The notes: a model not told the origin generated them from the letters alone. A stretch of DNA of 64,000 bases from Mermis nigrescens (GCA_036768485.1 JAVLUZ010000329.1:124001-188000), one strand, 5' to 3'. Shown: positions 13,342-25,492, counted from the first letter of the stretch. Program-made: numbers and translations.

Positions 13342-13598
13342 CTGAAAATCTTGGCAAGCTAATTGGTGTCGCTGTTTATTAGTTTCAAAACTGTGAAGAA
13401 AACCGGATGGTGCGATTGCTCGCTGAGCAGCGCGTGTGAAGGATCCACTGCCCGTTCCAGCTTCAAGAAGTACAGAACCAGGTTTCACTTCCAGCTGGCA
13501 TAAAATAAGGCTAATGTCGTGAAGATACAAAATTTGAGTGCGATGCTGAAGATTCATAGAGCAAAGCTCGGGCGTCGGTCTCAGGGCATAAACGTAGC
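13342..13598 (-). CDS. TRMT61A: tRNA m1A58 methyltransferase catalytic subunit, exon 2
   Basis: The acceptor is ttttag before 13598 and the donor is a consensus CAG|GTAGGT after 13342. It starts with two bases completing a codon from exon 1 and ends in phase 0. The 85 codons include PTPELCSMNLQHRTQILY, matching PTPELWTLNLPHRTQILY of the human protein, then the SAM-binding motif I in EAGTGSGSFTRAAQRAIAP (ESGTGSGSVSHAIIRTIAP in human) and the following acidic strand end (SFETNKQRHQLA). These are the hallmark class I methyltransferase motifs of the Trm61 family, so the catalytic core is intact here. No internal stops or frameshifts. Confidence 0.94.
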
Positions 13599-14947
13599 CT
13601 AAAATACTCGTTTAACGAAGATAGAGGGCAAATGAAGCTAATATGTAGTTTACTTCACTAAACTTTCCTTGTGAATAATAACAAATAATAAAAACGTAGA
13701 TAATTGATGAATGTAAATAATAAAAATAATTTAAAATAATAAAAACAGTAATTGAAACAACAAAATTTGAAGTTTTTGAAAAAATATGATTTTTCCAAGA
13801 CAAGAAAAGTTAATTCATGGCAGCAAGGCTCTAAGCACGGTAATTTTTACAGATTAATAAAAAGTAATTTATTTTATGCATAGATTATGCACATCTGAAG
13901 GAGTTACTAATATTAAATGCTCAGAAATTATTGCTTCAAAACGAAAAACTACCATAACTTCGTGCTCTTTTCCTTAATAAGCCGTAAATCAGGCAAAGCT
14001 TTATTTTAGAAAGTTCGCTTAGATATTTAGGCGAATTTTGACAGCTTTCCTTATATTTCTGAATTAGATCAAGAACTTCATTACAATGACAGATACAGAA
14101 CAGTAAAAAGCAAAATTGGCTTTATTGACTACATATTTACCAGCGAAAGTTATTTTATCACTCAAATCAACTCGAAATAAGAAAGAAAAGAAATTTCAAA
14201 AAATCATTAGGAAAACTATCCCAAGATAATAATCACATGAAGACATTTATTTTCATCAACGGAGAAGAAAATTTTAACCGTTCGTCCGTTCTTATTTCAG
14301 TAGAAAGAGATGGAAACAAAGATGGCCTTAGTGTTATGTAGGTTTATTACCTTGTCAGACAGAACACAAAATTGAGGAGGGTCACGTTATTCAAAAAAGG
14401 TAAAGCAATCAGCATGTTGCTCATCTACATTTTAAAAACTAATTTTGACCAATCGATTCTCAATTTCTCAAGCCTATCTATTTCTCAGACTTATATGCAA
14501 CTATGTACTAGCAATAGAGCACTGGAATCTAGGAAATGAGACAGTCTTTTTATTTCGACTCTTGATTACGCTATCCTGCAGTAAGATTAATTTTCGTCAA
14601 AGATTTAAAATTGTTCTCAATCACGTGTCTGAGAGAAGCTAAACATATTTTCGGTTTAAGATTCGTTGTCCCTCAACAAGAAAGTAGGTAGGTTTATCAT
14701 CCTAATATGACCGTAGTTACCAGCACCATTCATTAAGTATACAAAATAGAAAATGTAAGAGCAACAAAACGTACACATGCTCGTCTTCACGCTAAGCAAA
14801 TTATTATTTCTTTAAGAAGTTGCACTACCTTATGGACAAAGTGAAGATTTGTTTGCTGAAAACGAGAACTAAGTAGTTACTTATCACGGCAAATTAACAG
14901 ATTCACATAACCAATAACGAAATTGTAAAATATCCGATAGCTTTTAC
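13599..14947. other. TRMT61A intron 1, no repeat recognised
   Basis: A 1.35-kb AT-rich intron bounded by GTAAAAG (donor) and TATTTTAG (acceptor) on the minus strand. I see no transposon or RNA gene in it. Confidence 0.6.
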
Positions 14948-15125
14948 CTTTTGAACATTGTATTTTGGAACCGAATCTACGTCCTATTAGATCCTCATGC
15001 TTCAGGGAACCGAATTTTGACTGAAACTGCTGTCCAGTGGTTACCTTTAAGGCGTATGTCTGCCTGTAATTTGCGTATATTATTACGCTACTGCCCTCTT
15101 CAATAATAGCTTCATCACCGGGCAT
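14948..15125 (-). CDS. TRMT61A: tRNA m1A58 methyltransferase catalytic subunit, exon 1
   Basis: Begins at ATG (15125-15123), the first methionine after an in-frame stop a few codons upstream, and ends AAAG|GTAAAAG in phase 1. It encodes 59 residues: an N-terminal beta-rich segment (EAIIEEGSSVIIYANY) and then HEDLIGRRFGSKIQCSKG, which aligns with HSVDLIGRPFGSKVTCGRG of human TRMT61A. The residue pattern and the phase into exon 2 (codon G-GC, then YVYALRPTPEL) support the join. The N-terminus is slightly shorter than the human one. Confidence 0.9.
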
Positions 15126-15348
15126 AACTATTTAAACTGAATAAAACATGGAAAAATGAATGCTGAAAAAGCTAAAAAGTGTAGTAGGTTGATGCAATAC
15201 AAACAGACATATATAAGTAACTAGGCCGCACGTTAGAATCTTGGAATTTCTTCGAGCATCGTTTCAGTTAAATACTTAATCAAAATTGGACCGCCTGCAC
15301 ACAAATTACGGTATTTGTTCCATTTCATAAGAGCATTTGTGACGTTAT

Positions 15349-15595
15349 CATAGGTGGGCAGCACCAAAGTTCTGGGGGTGCATGATTTTTCAAAGGTCAA
15401 AAGACGGTCTTAAAAATAGTGGTATGGGAAAAAACACCATTTTTTAACGTTTCTCATAGAACACTATCCATTGGCATCAAAAAATTGCGAAACAGAAAAA
15501 TTTCAAAAATTGAATTCTGAGGGATGTTTTGATTTCTGGGGGAGTATTTGGCCTCTGGGGGGTTGCTGACCCCCAACCCCCCACGCCCACGTATG
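15349..15595 (+). mobile_element. Family-A MITE upstream of TRMT61A
   Basis: CATAGGTGGGCAGCACC to CGCCCACGTATG, 247 bp, flanks gacgttat and gttgttat (6 of 8 identical). It lies about 220 bp upstream of the TRMT61A start codon and so might sit in or near its promoter. Confidence 0.85.
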
Positions 15596-15942
15596 GTTGT
15601 TATGATCTGCTCACTCGAGCCGTACGAAATGCAGCAGGTTTGTTATTAATAAAACTCCGGAGCTTACTTTGTTACCAGATACTCTGCACTTTACCTCATT
15701 TGTATTAAATTTAGACAATTATTATGGGAACTACAGCTGAGAAACACTGCGGATAATTAAGCGGCCCACTCAGTACACGTAACTCGAAAACCGCTAAGAG
15801 CTAAAGAAAATAATGGCATTTCTGAGCGTTTCTCGACGAGTCACATACACATACAATGATGGAAACTTTTACAGAAAAATCGAAAAATTTTGTTTTTTCA
15901 AACTAGGATGTACAAAATCTATTCGTTCAAGAAACATGTATG

Positions 15943-16505
15943 CAGGCCCGTAGCCAAGAGGGGCAGTTGCCCCCCGAAACCAAAAAAATTGTTTCTCACT
16001 GAGGTGCCATAAAAAAAGAAATGAAAAATTATCGAAGTGCATCTAAGAGGTTGACAAAACAGGTTTTTTCGATTTTTTTAGCTAGTAAATGCAAAATTTT
16101 GCGAATCAATTGTTTCTGTATAGTTTTTGTCTTTTAAATTCTTCAAATTTGACTTATGGAGAAAATATCAAATTTTCAGGCGCATCGCACCGAATCATTA
16201 ATTTTATGCATATTTTTATTTGCAGAGCATAAAGATTGAGTATAAATACGAAGTTTAGAACTTTTTATGGAGTGGACGATGAGAAATCAGTTTCACAATG
16301 GCTTAAGCCATAAATTTTTTGTGTAAAAGTATGAAATGAAAAGAAAAACGTTTAAAATTGTTCTTCACCGTTGTGTAGAGCTCGTTTAGAAACGTTTAGA
16401 AATGCCCTGATTTCTAACTACTCCTTAATGGATCTCAAGATACCAGTATCTAACTCTCAAAATTTGTTGTCTCCACTCCGAAATAAAATCCTGACTACGG
16501 GCCAG
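15943..16505 (+). mobile_element. hAT-like element, family D, exact TSD
   Basis: A 563-bp element with termini CAGGCCCGTAGCCA and (inverted) CTGGCCCGTAGTCA, flanked by perfect 8-bp duplications catgtatg (15935-15942, 16506-16513). It is non-coding and contains a GGCGCATCGCACC hairpin relic at about 16170. Related copies: 7852-8437, 30415-31117 and an end at about 9700-9835. Confidence 0.92.
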
Positions 16506-16519
16506 CATGTATGACTAAG

Positions 16520-17800
16520 TTTTAGTCACCAGCCCACGCTGAACTAAAAATTTTTTTTGAAATATTCGTCTTTACATTCTATTTTAAAGCTTCCTAAAGA
16601 AAAATAATGCAGAACATTGATAAATCGATGCGAAATGCTAAAAGATTTTTACATTTTTCTTTACCATATTCCCAGCTAAGCTTTAATGATAACATGTGTA
16701 ATAAAAAATTAGAAAATCACGCAGAAAAATCATAGGTGCCAGCTCAAAAGCGAGCTGAAAACCTGTTTTGGCAGTAACTTTATTATATTTCGATTATTTT
16801 CAATTTGTTTCGACACTTATTTTGACGAATATAAAAACCCTGATTAGATGTATTATGGCATAAAAAAGACACCATTTTAGTTGTTGTAACAACATTAGAC
16901 TGCATACAAAATTTAAGACGGAAAAAGAGAACAAATTTTATTTGTCGAATCGATAAAATATGAGCACAAAGCCTCCCTCAATCACTACATACACACATAC
17001 AAATATACGAATTACGAATGATAAAAACACCTTTCGCTGATCAAACAAATAAGTAGATTTATCTTAAATTCTCGCTCATTTCAAAAGCGAGTCGGTATAA
17101 TTAAAGCGTCACCACAATAGGTACATAATTAATTGTCTGTAGTACAGGTGACTTAAAAAAAGCTACACTCGATGTTATATCATAATTTGGCTAATTATGC
17201 ACACATAACTGTATGACCAGCTCCATTACGTAGATAGACATGTACTTGTTTAACCACATAATAAATTTTGGCCAGGTGTCAGCGGTTTGTGCGTTGTGGC
17301 GATTTGTTTAATACTCACTTTGATATGTCCAAACACCAGAGTTCCTGCATTGTATCACGTTACTGAGTAATGTAGGTATGCTTTTCTGAGAAAATACAAA
17401 GTAAAAAAATTAATTAGCGCATTGTTTAAACCCCTAGAGTAGGTACATCCTCTACTAGGTGTGAAATCTTCAAGATATCGTCATAAAAGAGAGCAAATGG
17501 ATAACAGAACCAATGACACTATCAGCGTTTAAATGATATCAGAGTAGAGCGTAAACAAATCGTAGTAGCGCCCGAACCAATAGCAGCGGGCAAAACTTTT
17601 TACAAAGTTTGAAAGAAGAGATTTTTAGCTACTTAACGCAGCCAGTCTTAAAGCTTTATGTTCATATCAGCCGAAGTTATGACCTGTAGAATCAGAGTGT
17701 GGCCTATTCTGGGCCACCATATATATTCTAGAAGGAAACCCCATGATGCAATGGACGTTCATGCCTGCCACTCTTCGCTACAGTCTAACGCAAGTAAAAT
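16520..17800. other. AT-rich stretch, no feature recognised
   Basis: Between two hAT-like elements. No coding-like frame, tandem repeat or TIR seen. Confidence 0.55.
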
Positions 17801-17812
17801 ATTTACGCGTAA

Positions 17813-18258
17813 CAGTGTTTTTTTGTACTCGGCAAAGATTTTTCCCGATGTGCAAAGACTTTTCGGGACCATCTTTGTACATGTACAAAGATTTTTGGGA
17901 AGACAGAAACTGCAAAAAGGTCTGAAATTCGCAAAAATTTTCGGCGCTTCGCTCTGAAATGAGCAATTCTGTGTTCTATATATCTTTATATTGGCAGAAA
18001 TTGCATGTCGAAAGAGAAATTATCAAATTTTCCGGCGCTTCGCGCCGTTTTAAGACGTTTTTTTATTGGTTTTTGCCCTAAGAGACCCAGAAATTAGCTA
18101 AAATACATTGCCAAAAGTCAAACAAGTCTGTTTTTGCCACACTAAAATCGCTACTGTGCCATATTATAGTACCCAACAATTTGTGTGTACAAAATAAACA
18201 AAGACTCTTGGGGACCATCTGTGTACATGTACAAACGGACCTTGTATAAAAAACACTG
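17813..18258 (+). mobile_element. hAT-like MITE, family B, best complete copy
   Basis: 446 bp with terminal inverted repeats CAGTGTTTTTTTGTAC / CAGTGTTTTTTATACAAG, flanked by acgcgtaa (17805-17812) and atgcgtaa (18259-18266), 7 of 8 identical. Two GGCGCTTCGCGCC-type hairpins lie at about 17941 and 18033, spaced by roughly 90 bp; the TTTGTACATGTACAAA palindrome occurs near both ends. Confidence 0.88.
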
Positions 18259-18359
18259 ATGCGTAATACAGTCTAGACAATTTTTCATAATATGCTGTTA
18301 TTGATGAAAGTGAAGAACGAGGTCGCATTTCATACAGACACAAATGCAGAGCATAAACA

Positions 18360-19170
18360 ATCTAGAAAAGATTTTTCTTTTTTTCAAAGACTTTTCGGGA
18401 CAGTCTTTGTACATGTACAAAACTTTTTGGGAGAACAAAAACTGTAAAAAAGTATAAAATTTCCAAAGATTTCTTGCGCTTCGCGCTGGAATGAGAAGTT
18501 GTCTGTTTTTATGTCTTTATAATGGCAGTGATTGCGTTTAAAAAGGCAAAACCATCAAATTTTTCAGCGCTTGCTACGCACCGCATTGAGTTTTTAGTGT
18601 TTTTCAAGGTCAGTGACTAAAATACACTGCCAAAGGTCAAAAAACCAAGTTTTCCCATATAGAAAGCGTCACTATACAATATTATAGTACCCTAAAATTT
18701 ATAAGTTTTTTTTAGGGTTGACCCTTTGCAGAATGGTTACTGACTCTCACAAAAAGCTGGCAGGACCTCCAGAATTTACAATTTTCCAGAAGAGCTAAGA
18801 AAATATGCTATTTTAAGCATTTTTGGCATACAATAAAATTTTTTTGAAATTTTTAAAAAATGTCATGTTCTAGAAAAAGAGAATAGCTAGAAATGCCGAA
18901 AATGGCGTTTTTCATGCTTTTATACCTACCGATTTCAGGCCCAATAACGGATTTTAGAAAATCATTTTCCGGTCCCACCACAGAATTCCAAAGCTGTACG
19001 GTGTACGTTTATGAAGATGAAATCATCAAATTTATCCTTCTATAACTTACGAAAATTAATCCATGCTCTTCTTTGTACAATGTACAAAAATGGCCCCAAA
19101 AGTCTCTTCAAATTTTGTACATAAAAATTTTATGGTAGGTACATACTATAATACGGTACAGTAGCGCTTG
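18360..19170. repeat. Diverged tandem relatives of family B
   Basis: 18370-18700 repeats the family-B layout (TTTTCGGGACAGTCTTTGTAC, GCGCTTCGCGC, ATTATAGTACCC) with many changes. 19060-19200 contains the mirrored end (CTTTGTACAATGTACAAA, ATACGGTACAGTAGC). Between them, 18720-19000 is a separate GC-poor repeat with a CCTCCAGAATTTAC end. Boundaries are not resolvable by eye. Confidence 0.55.
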
Positions 19171-19569
19171 ACGTATGGTAAAATTGGGTTTTCGATCTTT
19201 GACAGTGTAGTTTAGCCGATTTCTGGTTTCTGACCTTGAAATATAGAATTTGTGGCCATTTATTTAGTTAAATTCTTTTCCCTTTAACTTTTAATTTTTA
19301 TCGTATTGATGCCTTCTGATTATTTTGTAGCTACTTCCTTGAACACTTCATGCTCAGGTTTCGTGAATGCTTCGATCACGGCCGTACATTTTTCGAATAA
19401 CTCAATAAGCTATGATAATACAAAGCAAGGAATGATGAAAAAATGTTTAGGTTGAGCACAATGTTGACGACAAGAAAAAAGACAATTCAATGACGCAAGT
19501 TATAGTAATCGAGCGGGAAAAATATTGAACGGAGCAATAAGTATAAAAGCTAAAAATACGAGGACGCAT

Positions 19570-19784
19570 ACAAGTAACGGCTCGAAATTTTAGGTGGTGG
19601 GTCCCCGGCCACTTTTAGCGAGGGAGGGTAAATGGCCTCCGATTTTCGGCCAAAACGGCCATAAATACCTATAAATGGCCAAAAAATTCATTTTTCCCAA
19701 AAATCGGGAAGGGGGTGGGTCAAAGATTTTCTGGTTTAGGGGTAAAGGGAGGACGACCAACTTTGGGTGGGATGAACCCCCTTC
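19570..19784. repeat. Family-H repeat (GGGGGTGGGTCAAAGATTTT)
   Basis: Starts near TAACGGCTCGAAATTTT and ends near GGATGAACCCCC. Homologous to 10170-10420, 13190-13275 and 50760-51335. It is non-coding. Confidence 0.6.
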
Positions 19785-20226
19785 CAAGTGCTTTCTTGTA
19801 CAAGGTCCGTTTGCACATGTACAAAGATGGTTCCCAAAAGTCTTTGTACATTTTGTACATGCACATTTTTGTGTACTATAATATGGTACATTAGCGATTT
19901 AAGTGTAGTAAAACAGGGTTTTTCGATCGTTGATAGCGTATTTTAGCTAATTTATGGGTTTCTGACACCAACAATTACTAAAAATTGTTTCAAAAACGGC
20001 GCGAAGCCTCGGAAAATTTGACATTTTTCCATTCTAAATGCAAATTTTGCCATGTTAAAGATATATTGAACAAACAATTACTCATTTCGGCGCATAGCGC
20101 CGAGAATTTTTTCGGAATTTTATACCTTTTACATTTTTGTCTCCCAAAAATCTTTGTACATGTGCAAAGACGGTCCTGAAAAGTCTTTGTACATCGGGAC
20201 AAATCTTTGCCGAATACAATTGACTG
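19785..20226 (-). mobile_element. hAT-like MITE, family B, next to the F-box gene 3' end
   Basis: Reverse-oriented copy from CAAGTGCTTTCTTGTAC to GCCGAATACAATTGACTG. It contains two GGCGC hairpins (about 19998, 20089). No matching TSD is seen. It ends about 50 bp beyond the F-box gene stop codon, so it lies in or just past its 3' UTR. Confidence 0.75.
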
Positions 20227-20274
20227 CTCCATCCCCGTTACACGTATGCAAGGATGTAATAACTACCACACACA

Positions 20275-20655
20275 TTAGTCACCCTCAGCTATCCACAGGC
20301 CATCGCCTGATTCACGCGACCGCTGCGAAACGATCGCAAAGTCAACATCCGACCACTTGCAGTAAATAGAGCACAGAGGCCTAAACGAACGGAATTTATT
20401 CACGCCATCTATCGAACAACTTGTCTTTATAACGTTCAAGCTTGAAAGCTGCTTAAATTTAGCAAAAAACGACAAACAAGTGTCGGTGAGTCGAAAACAC
20501 TCGGCTAACGAGATACGACGCAACAAAGATTCGGCAGGATTCATGGACAAGCTTAAAACGCCCTCATCAGTGATATTGTGACAAAATGACGCGTTCAGGT
20601 CGCACAAAAAAGGGCAATTATCGCGCAAAAGCGCGAAAAACCATCACACACGGCG
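20275..20655 (-). CDS. F-box/LRR protein (FBXL12-like), last exon, one-base frameshift
   Basis: The acceptor is atttttatttcag before 20655; the stop TAA is at 20277-20275. The exon joins exon 3 (TTG GA|C) to read DAVCDGFSRF, then needs one extra base near the T4 run (A4 on the plus strand, 20627-20630) to continue as RDNCPFLCDLNASFCHNITD. This is a classic FBXL leucine-rich repeat (CDLNASFCHNITDEGVLSLS), followed by LLRRISLAECFRLTDTCLSF and FKQLSSLNV. The C-terminal 60 residues are not LRR-like. Either the assembly lacks one T or the gene is decayed. LRRs of this class form the substrate-binding surface of SCF ubiquitin ligases. Confidence 0.72.
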
Positions 20656-22851
20656 CTGAAATAAAAATACATATATTAGTGGCTCTGTTTTCGTTGGTGA
20701 GACCAAAGAAGCAAGCTTAGGTGAAACCCATATATACAGGATCGGGGAAGGGGGTTGGGGAAGGGTGTTTCACCCCTCCAGAAATTTTTTCACCTCCCTC
20801 ACCCATAATTCACGATTTTAGGAAAAATTTTCAAACATTCTTGGAAAAGGTGCTGTTTTACGCATTTTTAAGCTATCTTTTTGCTCGAAAATGTTAAATT
20901 TATCGGCGCTCAGCGCTCATACACTCATTTTTTAACTACAATTTCTTCAACTTATTCGAATTTTTTTAAAATTTTTTCAAAATATTTCCATGCTTTAAAA
21001 AGATAGAGCCTCGTCAGAAACGCCGAAAATTGATGTTTTTAATGCTTATTTGTCATTTTGGAGCCAAAAAAGGTACCTTAAAATTCCACCCCTCTGAATT
21101 ACCATGCTGTGTACGACTGGAAACGACGAACATATTTCAAACCAAAAGGCAGTTCAAAAACACAAGATTTATCGTAATTCTAACAAACCTTTGTTACACA
21201 ATATAACACTTGATATGTAAGCACGAACGTAGCTCGATTGATCTGCGGTAATAAGATCGAAGTTTTACGTAAATTCCAAGCAATAAAAAATAAAACTATA
21301 CCCTTTATCGTCTTTTGTAATCATTTAAGCTCAAAAATGCAAATAAATAAAAAATATAGCATATAAATGTAAATTTTCGGCACAAACACCCTGGAGCATT
21401 GCTAATTTGTGAAATATCTTATATAAGCTGCGTCTAGATCCTTTTAGATATTAAAAAATAGTGGTTGGTGAAATCAAAAACAGTAAGATCGTGCAAAATT
21501 TGTTTATCGATTGCTAAAAAACTTGTTTGTAACTAGATGGGTAATATTACAGCAATTCAGGTGAAGTTCTAACAAATCTGTCGAGCTAATAGGGCGAGCT
21601 TGAAGCTAAACACGCAATAATATTGGCGTACACAGGGGTCAACCCCCAGACTAGAAAATTTTTTAAAAGGTAGGTTAATGCAAGGAAGATAATGAAAATT
21701 TGCACCTTTTGTCGCAAAATCTCAAAATTTTAAGGTAAAATTCTAATTTTAACTCTCAAATCTCTTATCCGGTCGGCAAAAAGTAAATTCCTTATGACCA
21801 AGATGCGATTACAAGGCTGTCTCTTCTATGACGACGCGACATTTATAGCGTTTTATTTTTAAGTACCTGCTCGAATGTGTCCCGAAATAAAGTCACCCAT
21901 GTTTGGACCACCCCTAAAAAATTCATGCGTACGCCCCTGCACAGCAATTATGATATCAGATGCGAAGTGCCGAAAATTTTGCAGAATTTCTAAAAAATGC
22001 GTAAAAATGGTAAAAATTACAATATTTTTTAACAAAAAAGCACTCGTATGAAGTAGTATAAAGATGGCAAGGAAATCTTTTCACGAAACTGAAAATCGTA
22101 GACTTCTACAAAAACAGTGATATTGACTTATCTATAGCTGTAATTTTTGGAACGCATCATACATGCAATTTTTGGAACGCATTATTTATATAATTTTTTA
22201 ATCAGCCGAATCGGCAAATAGAAGTAGCAGCAGGATAGAGAATCTCCAATAAAACGATCCGTTTGGTCATCCATAAAATATAAAATTCGTACTCTATTAT
22301 GGGTGATACGATTTCTAATCAATGTCTTAAAGGAATCAGGTTAGTTTTTCCGACTTAAAATCAGTCTTTCCACAAGTTTTTCGCAAAAAGTCTTTAAATT
22401 AAGTAAACAAAGCCGATTATTCAAAAAACGGACGAAGACCATGGGTACGCGGGTGTCTGCCACCCCCGGAATTCGCGATTTTCCAAGTCTTCAAATATTT
22501 CCTGAAAATTCGTAGAAAAGGTGCCATTTTGAGTGTTCTTCCTATCTATTTGCTGAAAAGTGTCAAATTTTGGTGCTTCGCGACACATACTCACGTTTTA
22601 GTTGTATTTTTCTTCAATTTCTTCGACTTTTTTGATTTTCCCCGAGTTTTTTTGTTTCTATGCTCTAGAAAGACAGCGCATCGTCAGAAACGCCGAAAGT
22701 TTTTGACACGTATCTACCATTTTCGGACCCCAAAAAAGGCTCTTTATAATTTCAACCCCCAGAATTCCCATGGTGCACATGTCCGCCGAAGACTAAAATT
22801 TTGATTTGCCAAAACAACGTAACGTTTACTCCAGCTTCAAAATGTACTCAC
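20656..22851. other. F-box gene intron 3
   Basis: A 2.2-kb intron between GTGAGT (22851) and cag (20656). It holds several degenerate repeats with the GGCGC hairpin (about 20904, 21962, 22570) and CACCCCTCCAGAATTTC-type element ends. I recognise no gene inside. Confidence 0.55.
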
Positions 22852-23187
22852 TCCAAATAGCTGACGTCAAGAACTCGAATGCGTGGCAAGTTTGATGGTA
22901 AGGCTGGGAAGAATGAAGGAGATAAATGGAAATTATTACGAATGCGCAAAGTTTCAAGTCTGCGGCACAAAATAAAAAATGCCTCGGCATTATCGACGTT
23001 AGCACCGAAAGAGCAGTGCATTTGGTTTAAGTTTAAGTGCCGCAAATTAGATAAAACTGAAGGGTCCAAGCAAGGTCGAAAAAAATTGGGCTTAATTTTG
23101 CATCCTTCCAAACTCAACCACTTTACGCTTTGTGGGAAATCGTTTAACATCGCATCGCGTATGTCACCGTATGAAACGTCCAAACGC
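22852..23187 (-). CDS. F-box/LRR protein (FBXL12-like), LRR exon 3
   Basis: The acceptor is ctttcctgcttag before 23187 and the donor GTGAGT follows 22852. One base completes exon 2's last codon, giving LNLKRLDVSYGD across the junction; it ends in phase 2. The 111 codons contain leucine-rich repeats: SVKWLSLEGCKI, LSNLRHLNLNQM, CRRLETLRIRNNF, LPRIRVLDVSYL. The order LKRL...(S)LPSTLRTLELHSCE...LPLLECIVLDRV of human FBXL12 is matched segment by segment. The longer open frame that runs to 23288 includes transposon sequence (family A at 23229-23476) and is not part of the exon. Confidence 0.78.
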
Positions 23188-23228
23188 CTAAGCAGGAAAG
23201 TGCTATAGTCAGTTGGAGAGTACACACG

Positions 23229-23476
23229 CATAGGTGGGCGGCACCTAAATTCTGGGGGAGGGGTGTTGCAAGATTTTTCAAAGGCCAAAAAATGGCCTTA
23301 AAAATAAAATGGTGGTATGCCAAAAGAACCATTTTTCAACGTTTCTCATCGAGCACTATCCATTGGCATCAAAAAAATGCGAAAAAAAAACAAAAAAATC
23401 GAATTCTGGGGGTATTTCGTTTCTGGGGGTTGGGTATTTTGGTTTCTGGAGGGTAATATTTTGGTTCCCAGGTGTG
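23229..23476 (+). mobile_element. Family-A MITE with exact TSD, in F-box gene intron 2
   Basis: 248 bp from CATAGGTGGGCGGCACC to TTCCCAGGTGTG, flanked by perfect tacacacg (23221-23228, 23477-23484). It begins 41 bp upstream of exon 3's acceptor on the minus strand, so it is close to the branch-point region. Confidence 0.9.
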
Positions 23477-23789
23477 TACACACGTATATTAGTTCGCTCG
23501 AAAAAGATAAAAACCACACGTGCACACTGGGGTATGGGGGTATCCCCCTACCAGGACTTTTGAAAGGCATACCTCCTCACCCCGGGTCCTTTTGGAACCA
23601 AACCTATTGCTTGAACCATGAAAAAGCGTCAAACGACGTCTAACAGTATAATTTTATGTGAAAATATGCACGTATTTTTCGAACAGCAGAATGTTGATTC
23701 ATTCATTCAGACACTTTTCTTCCTTTATTTCGTATACATTTCGTGTTAGAAATCATACATAAGAATAGGAGGGCTCCATGAGCTTCAAA

Positions 23790-24130
23790 AAAACTGATAG
23801 CCATACATCTATTTTGGCCCTGAAAACACAGCTACTACTAGCCTTTTTGAGCGCAGAAAACTAGCTACATACATAGCCTTTTTTGACTCGAAAACGCACT
23901 GTGTGGGTACAGAAATGCTATAGAGTTGCTTTTCCTGAGTCCTCAATGACTTATATCTATTTTCCCAACTTGAAATGAGGCTAAATAGCTATTTTTAGAT
24001 AAAAAGGGCTACCTAGATATTTTTTTGAGTTCAAAAGGCTATATATTTGCCACAAATCCTCGAAAACGACGGTTTTAAAGCGATATGCATCTTTTTCGCT
24101 GTAAAATCGTTTTTTACAAAGCACTTAGCT
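23790..24130. repeat. Degenerate ~35-45-bp tandem repeat (TAGCTA..AGCCTTTTTGA)
   Basis: Seven or so loose units with GCTACATAGCCTTTTTTGA-like cores separated by short variable bits (GCGCAGAAAACTAGCTA). The same repeat recurs at 26020-26375. Confidence 0.75.
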
Positions 24131-25240
24131 ACATTACATATTTCAAAGTTTTTGATTCTCACCCCTCCTGGAAGTTTGACCTTGCACATCTATTACAGAT
24201 CATTCCATCACCCTTATTGTTATTTGTTTTCATGCAAATCTAACCACAAATATTCATGAAAAATCGGATCCGATTAATTAATTACGAGAATTTGACATTA
24301 GAAAGGTAAGAGAATTACTCATTTACTCCTCCCCTAAGGAAACTCGGTTTAGCCCTCCCAAAATTTTTGACCGTATGCATGTACATATGACAAAAACAAC
24401 CAATAATGGAACAATTAGTGAAGTCATACCTACGTACATTTTTCTCTATGAACAAATAGGGCTTTAACATATAGGAAATAAAACTTAAGTACGTAAGTCG
24501 CGCATTTTATATAAGTGTCCCAAAACACCGCTGCACAAAAACTGAAATTCAAAGCAAACGAAATCACCATAAAATAAATGCAGTCATTTTTCACAGGTAT
24601 CTTATTCCAGCTACCAGATTAGAATACATTCTAGGAGTGTCCGGCTAAGCTATGTCAAGTAAAACTAGAAAATTTTATGATCTTACTATAACTAATAATT
24701 TTATAAAGCAGTTGGGATGCAAAGGGTACCCCGCTTTTTTAGGTACGTTTGTTTTTGAAAAATAACGAGTAACGGGTTCCACGAATTCACAGACTTGTAA
24801 AACTAAAATAAAAATTGCTTCGTTTGAAGATTTTCTTATTTTAGCATTCGCGAATGATGCGAAATACAATTTTTCAACTAAATACCGCTCGAAATTAATT
24901 TGGTAGTTTAACTTGAGACCATAACAAATGATTTTTTATGCTTTACGAGAAAGAGCTCACTCTATGCATACAAATACAGGAATGACGTAATAATTCCAGC
25001 TACTTTGAACCGTCCTTGACATTAACCCTAAAATGTTGCGGCAATTTCATAGATTGAACATTATGATACTTTTGACAAATTTTTCACCCTTCAAAAGCTA
25101 ATACATACATAACATGATGCACAAACATATCTACGTTGTTAAATAATATTTGATCTATAAATTCCCAGTACTTCAATAATTTTTTGGGCTAATGTACAGC
25201 ACTAAATAGTAGTTAAGATTACTAGACAAAAAAGACCTAC
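24131..25240. other. Rest of F-box gene intron 2, nothing recognised
   Basis: AT-rich intron sequence between exon 2 donor (GTAGGT at 25240) and the tandem repeat. No gene or element boundary seen. Confidence 0.5.
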
Positions 25241-25492
25241 TTTAAGTTTAAAACCTGATTTCTTATCAGACGCAAACCAGAAGCACTGAGTATTTGTCTT
25301 TGCTTCGAGAAAAGAGGGGGTCGTCTCCTAAGGTATCCTTCCAATCGGATCCCAGCTATTCTGTCGATTGGAAATGATCGACTATTCATGAAAAATGAGA
25401 AATTGACGACTGTTAAACGTTTTAGAGTCGTTAAATCGAGTAACGTCCAGCTGCGATGATCACTGATTAGGATATAAAAGTGATGGCAAGTG
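25241..25492 (-). CDS. F-box/LRR protein (FBXL12-like), exon 2 with C-terminal F-box
   Basis: The acceptor is ttttttgtatttttgtag before 25492 and the donor is AAA|GTAGGT at 25240. Phase 2 in, phase 2 out. It begins TCHHFYILISDHRSWTLLDL, the second half of an F-box (human FBXL12 VCHRWKRLVDDRWLWRHVDL), followed by a segment ending IRLEGYLRRRPPLF that parallels LRMGGYLFSGSQAPQL. The last residues LIRNQVLNLK run into exon 3 as the first LRR. The F-box N-terminal half (the LPDEIL..IF..L part) must be in an upstream exon that I could not find. The F-box binds SKP1 in SCF ubiquitin ligases. Confidence 0.75.

Noticed and set aside
23188..23288. N-terminal extension of the F-box exon frame (to 23288)
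   Set aside because: It crosses the acceptor site and a family-A MITE; phases and LRR alignment require the start at 23187.
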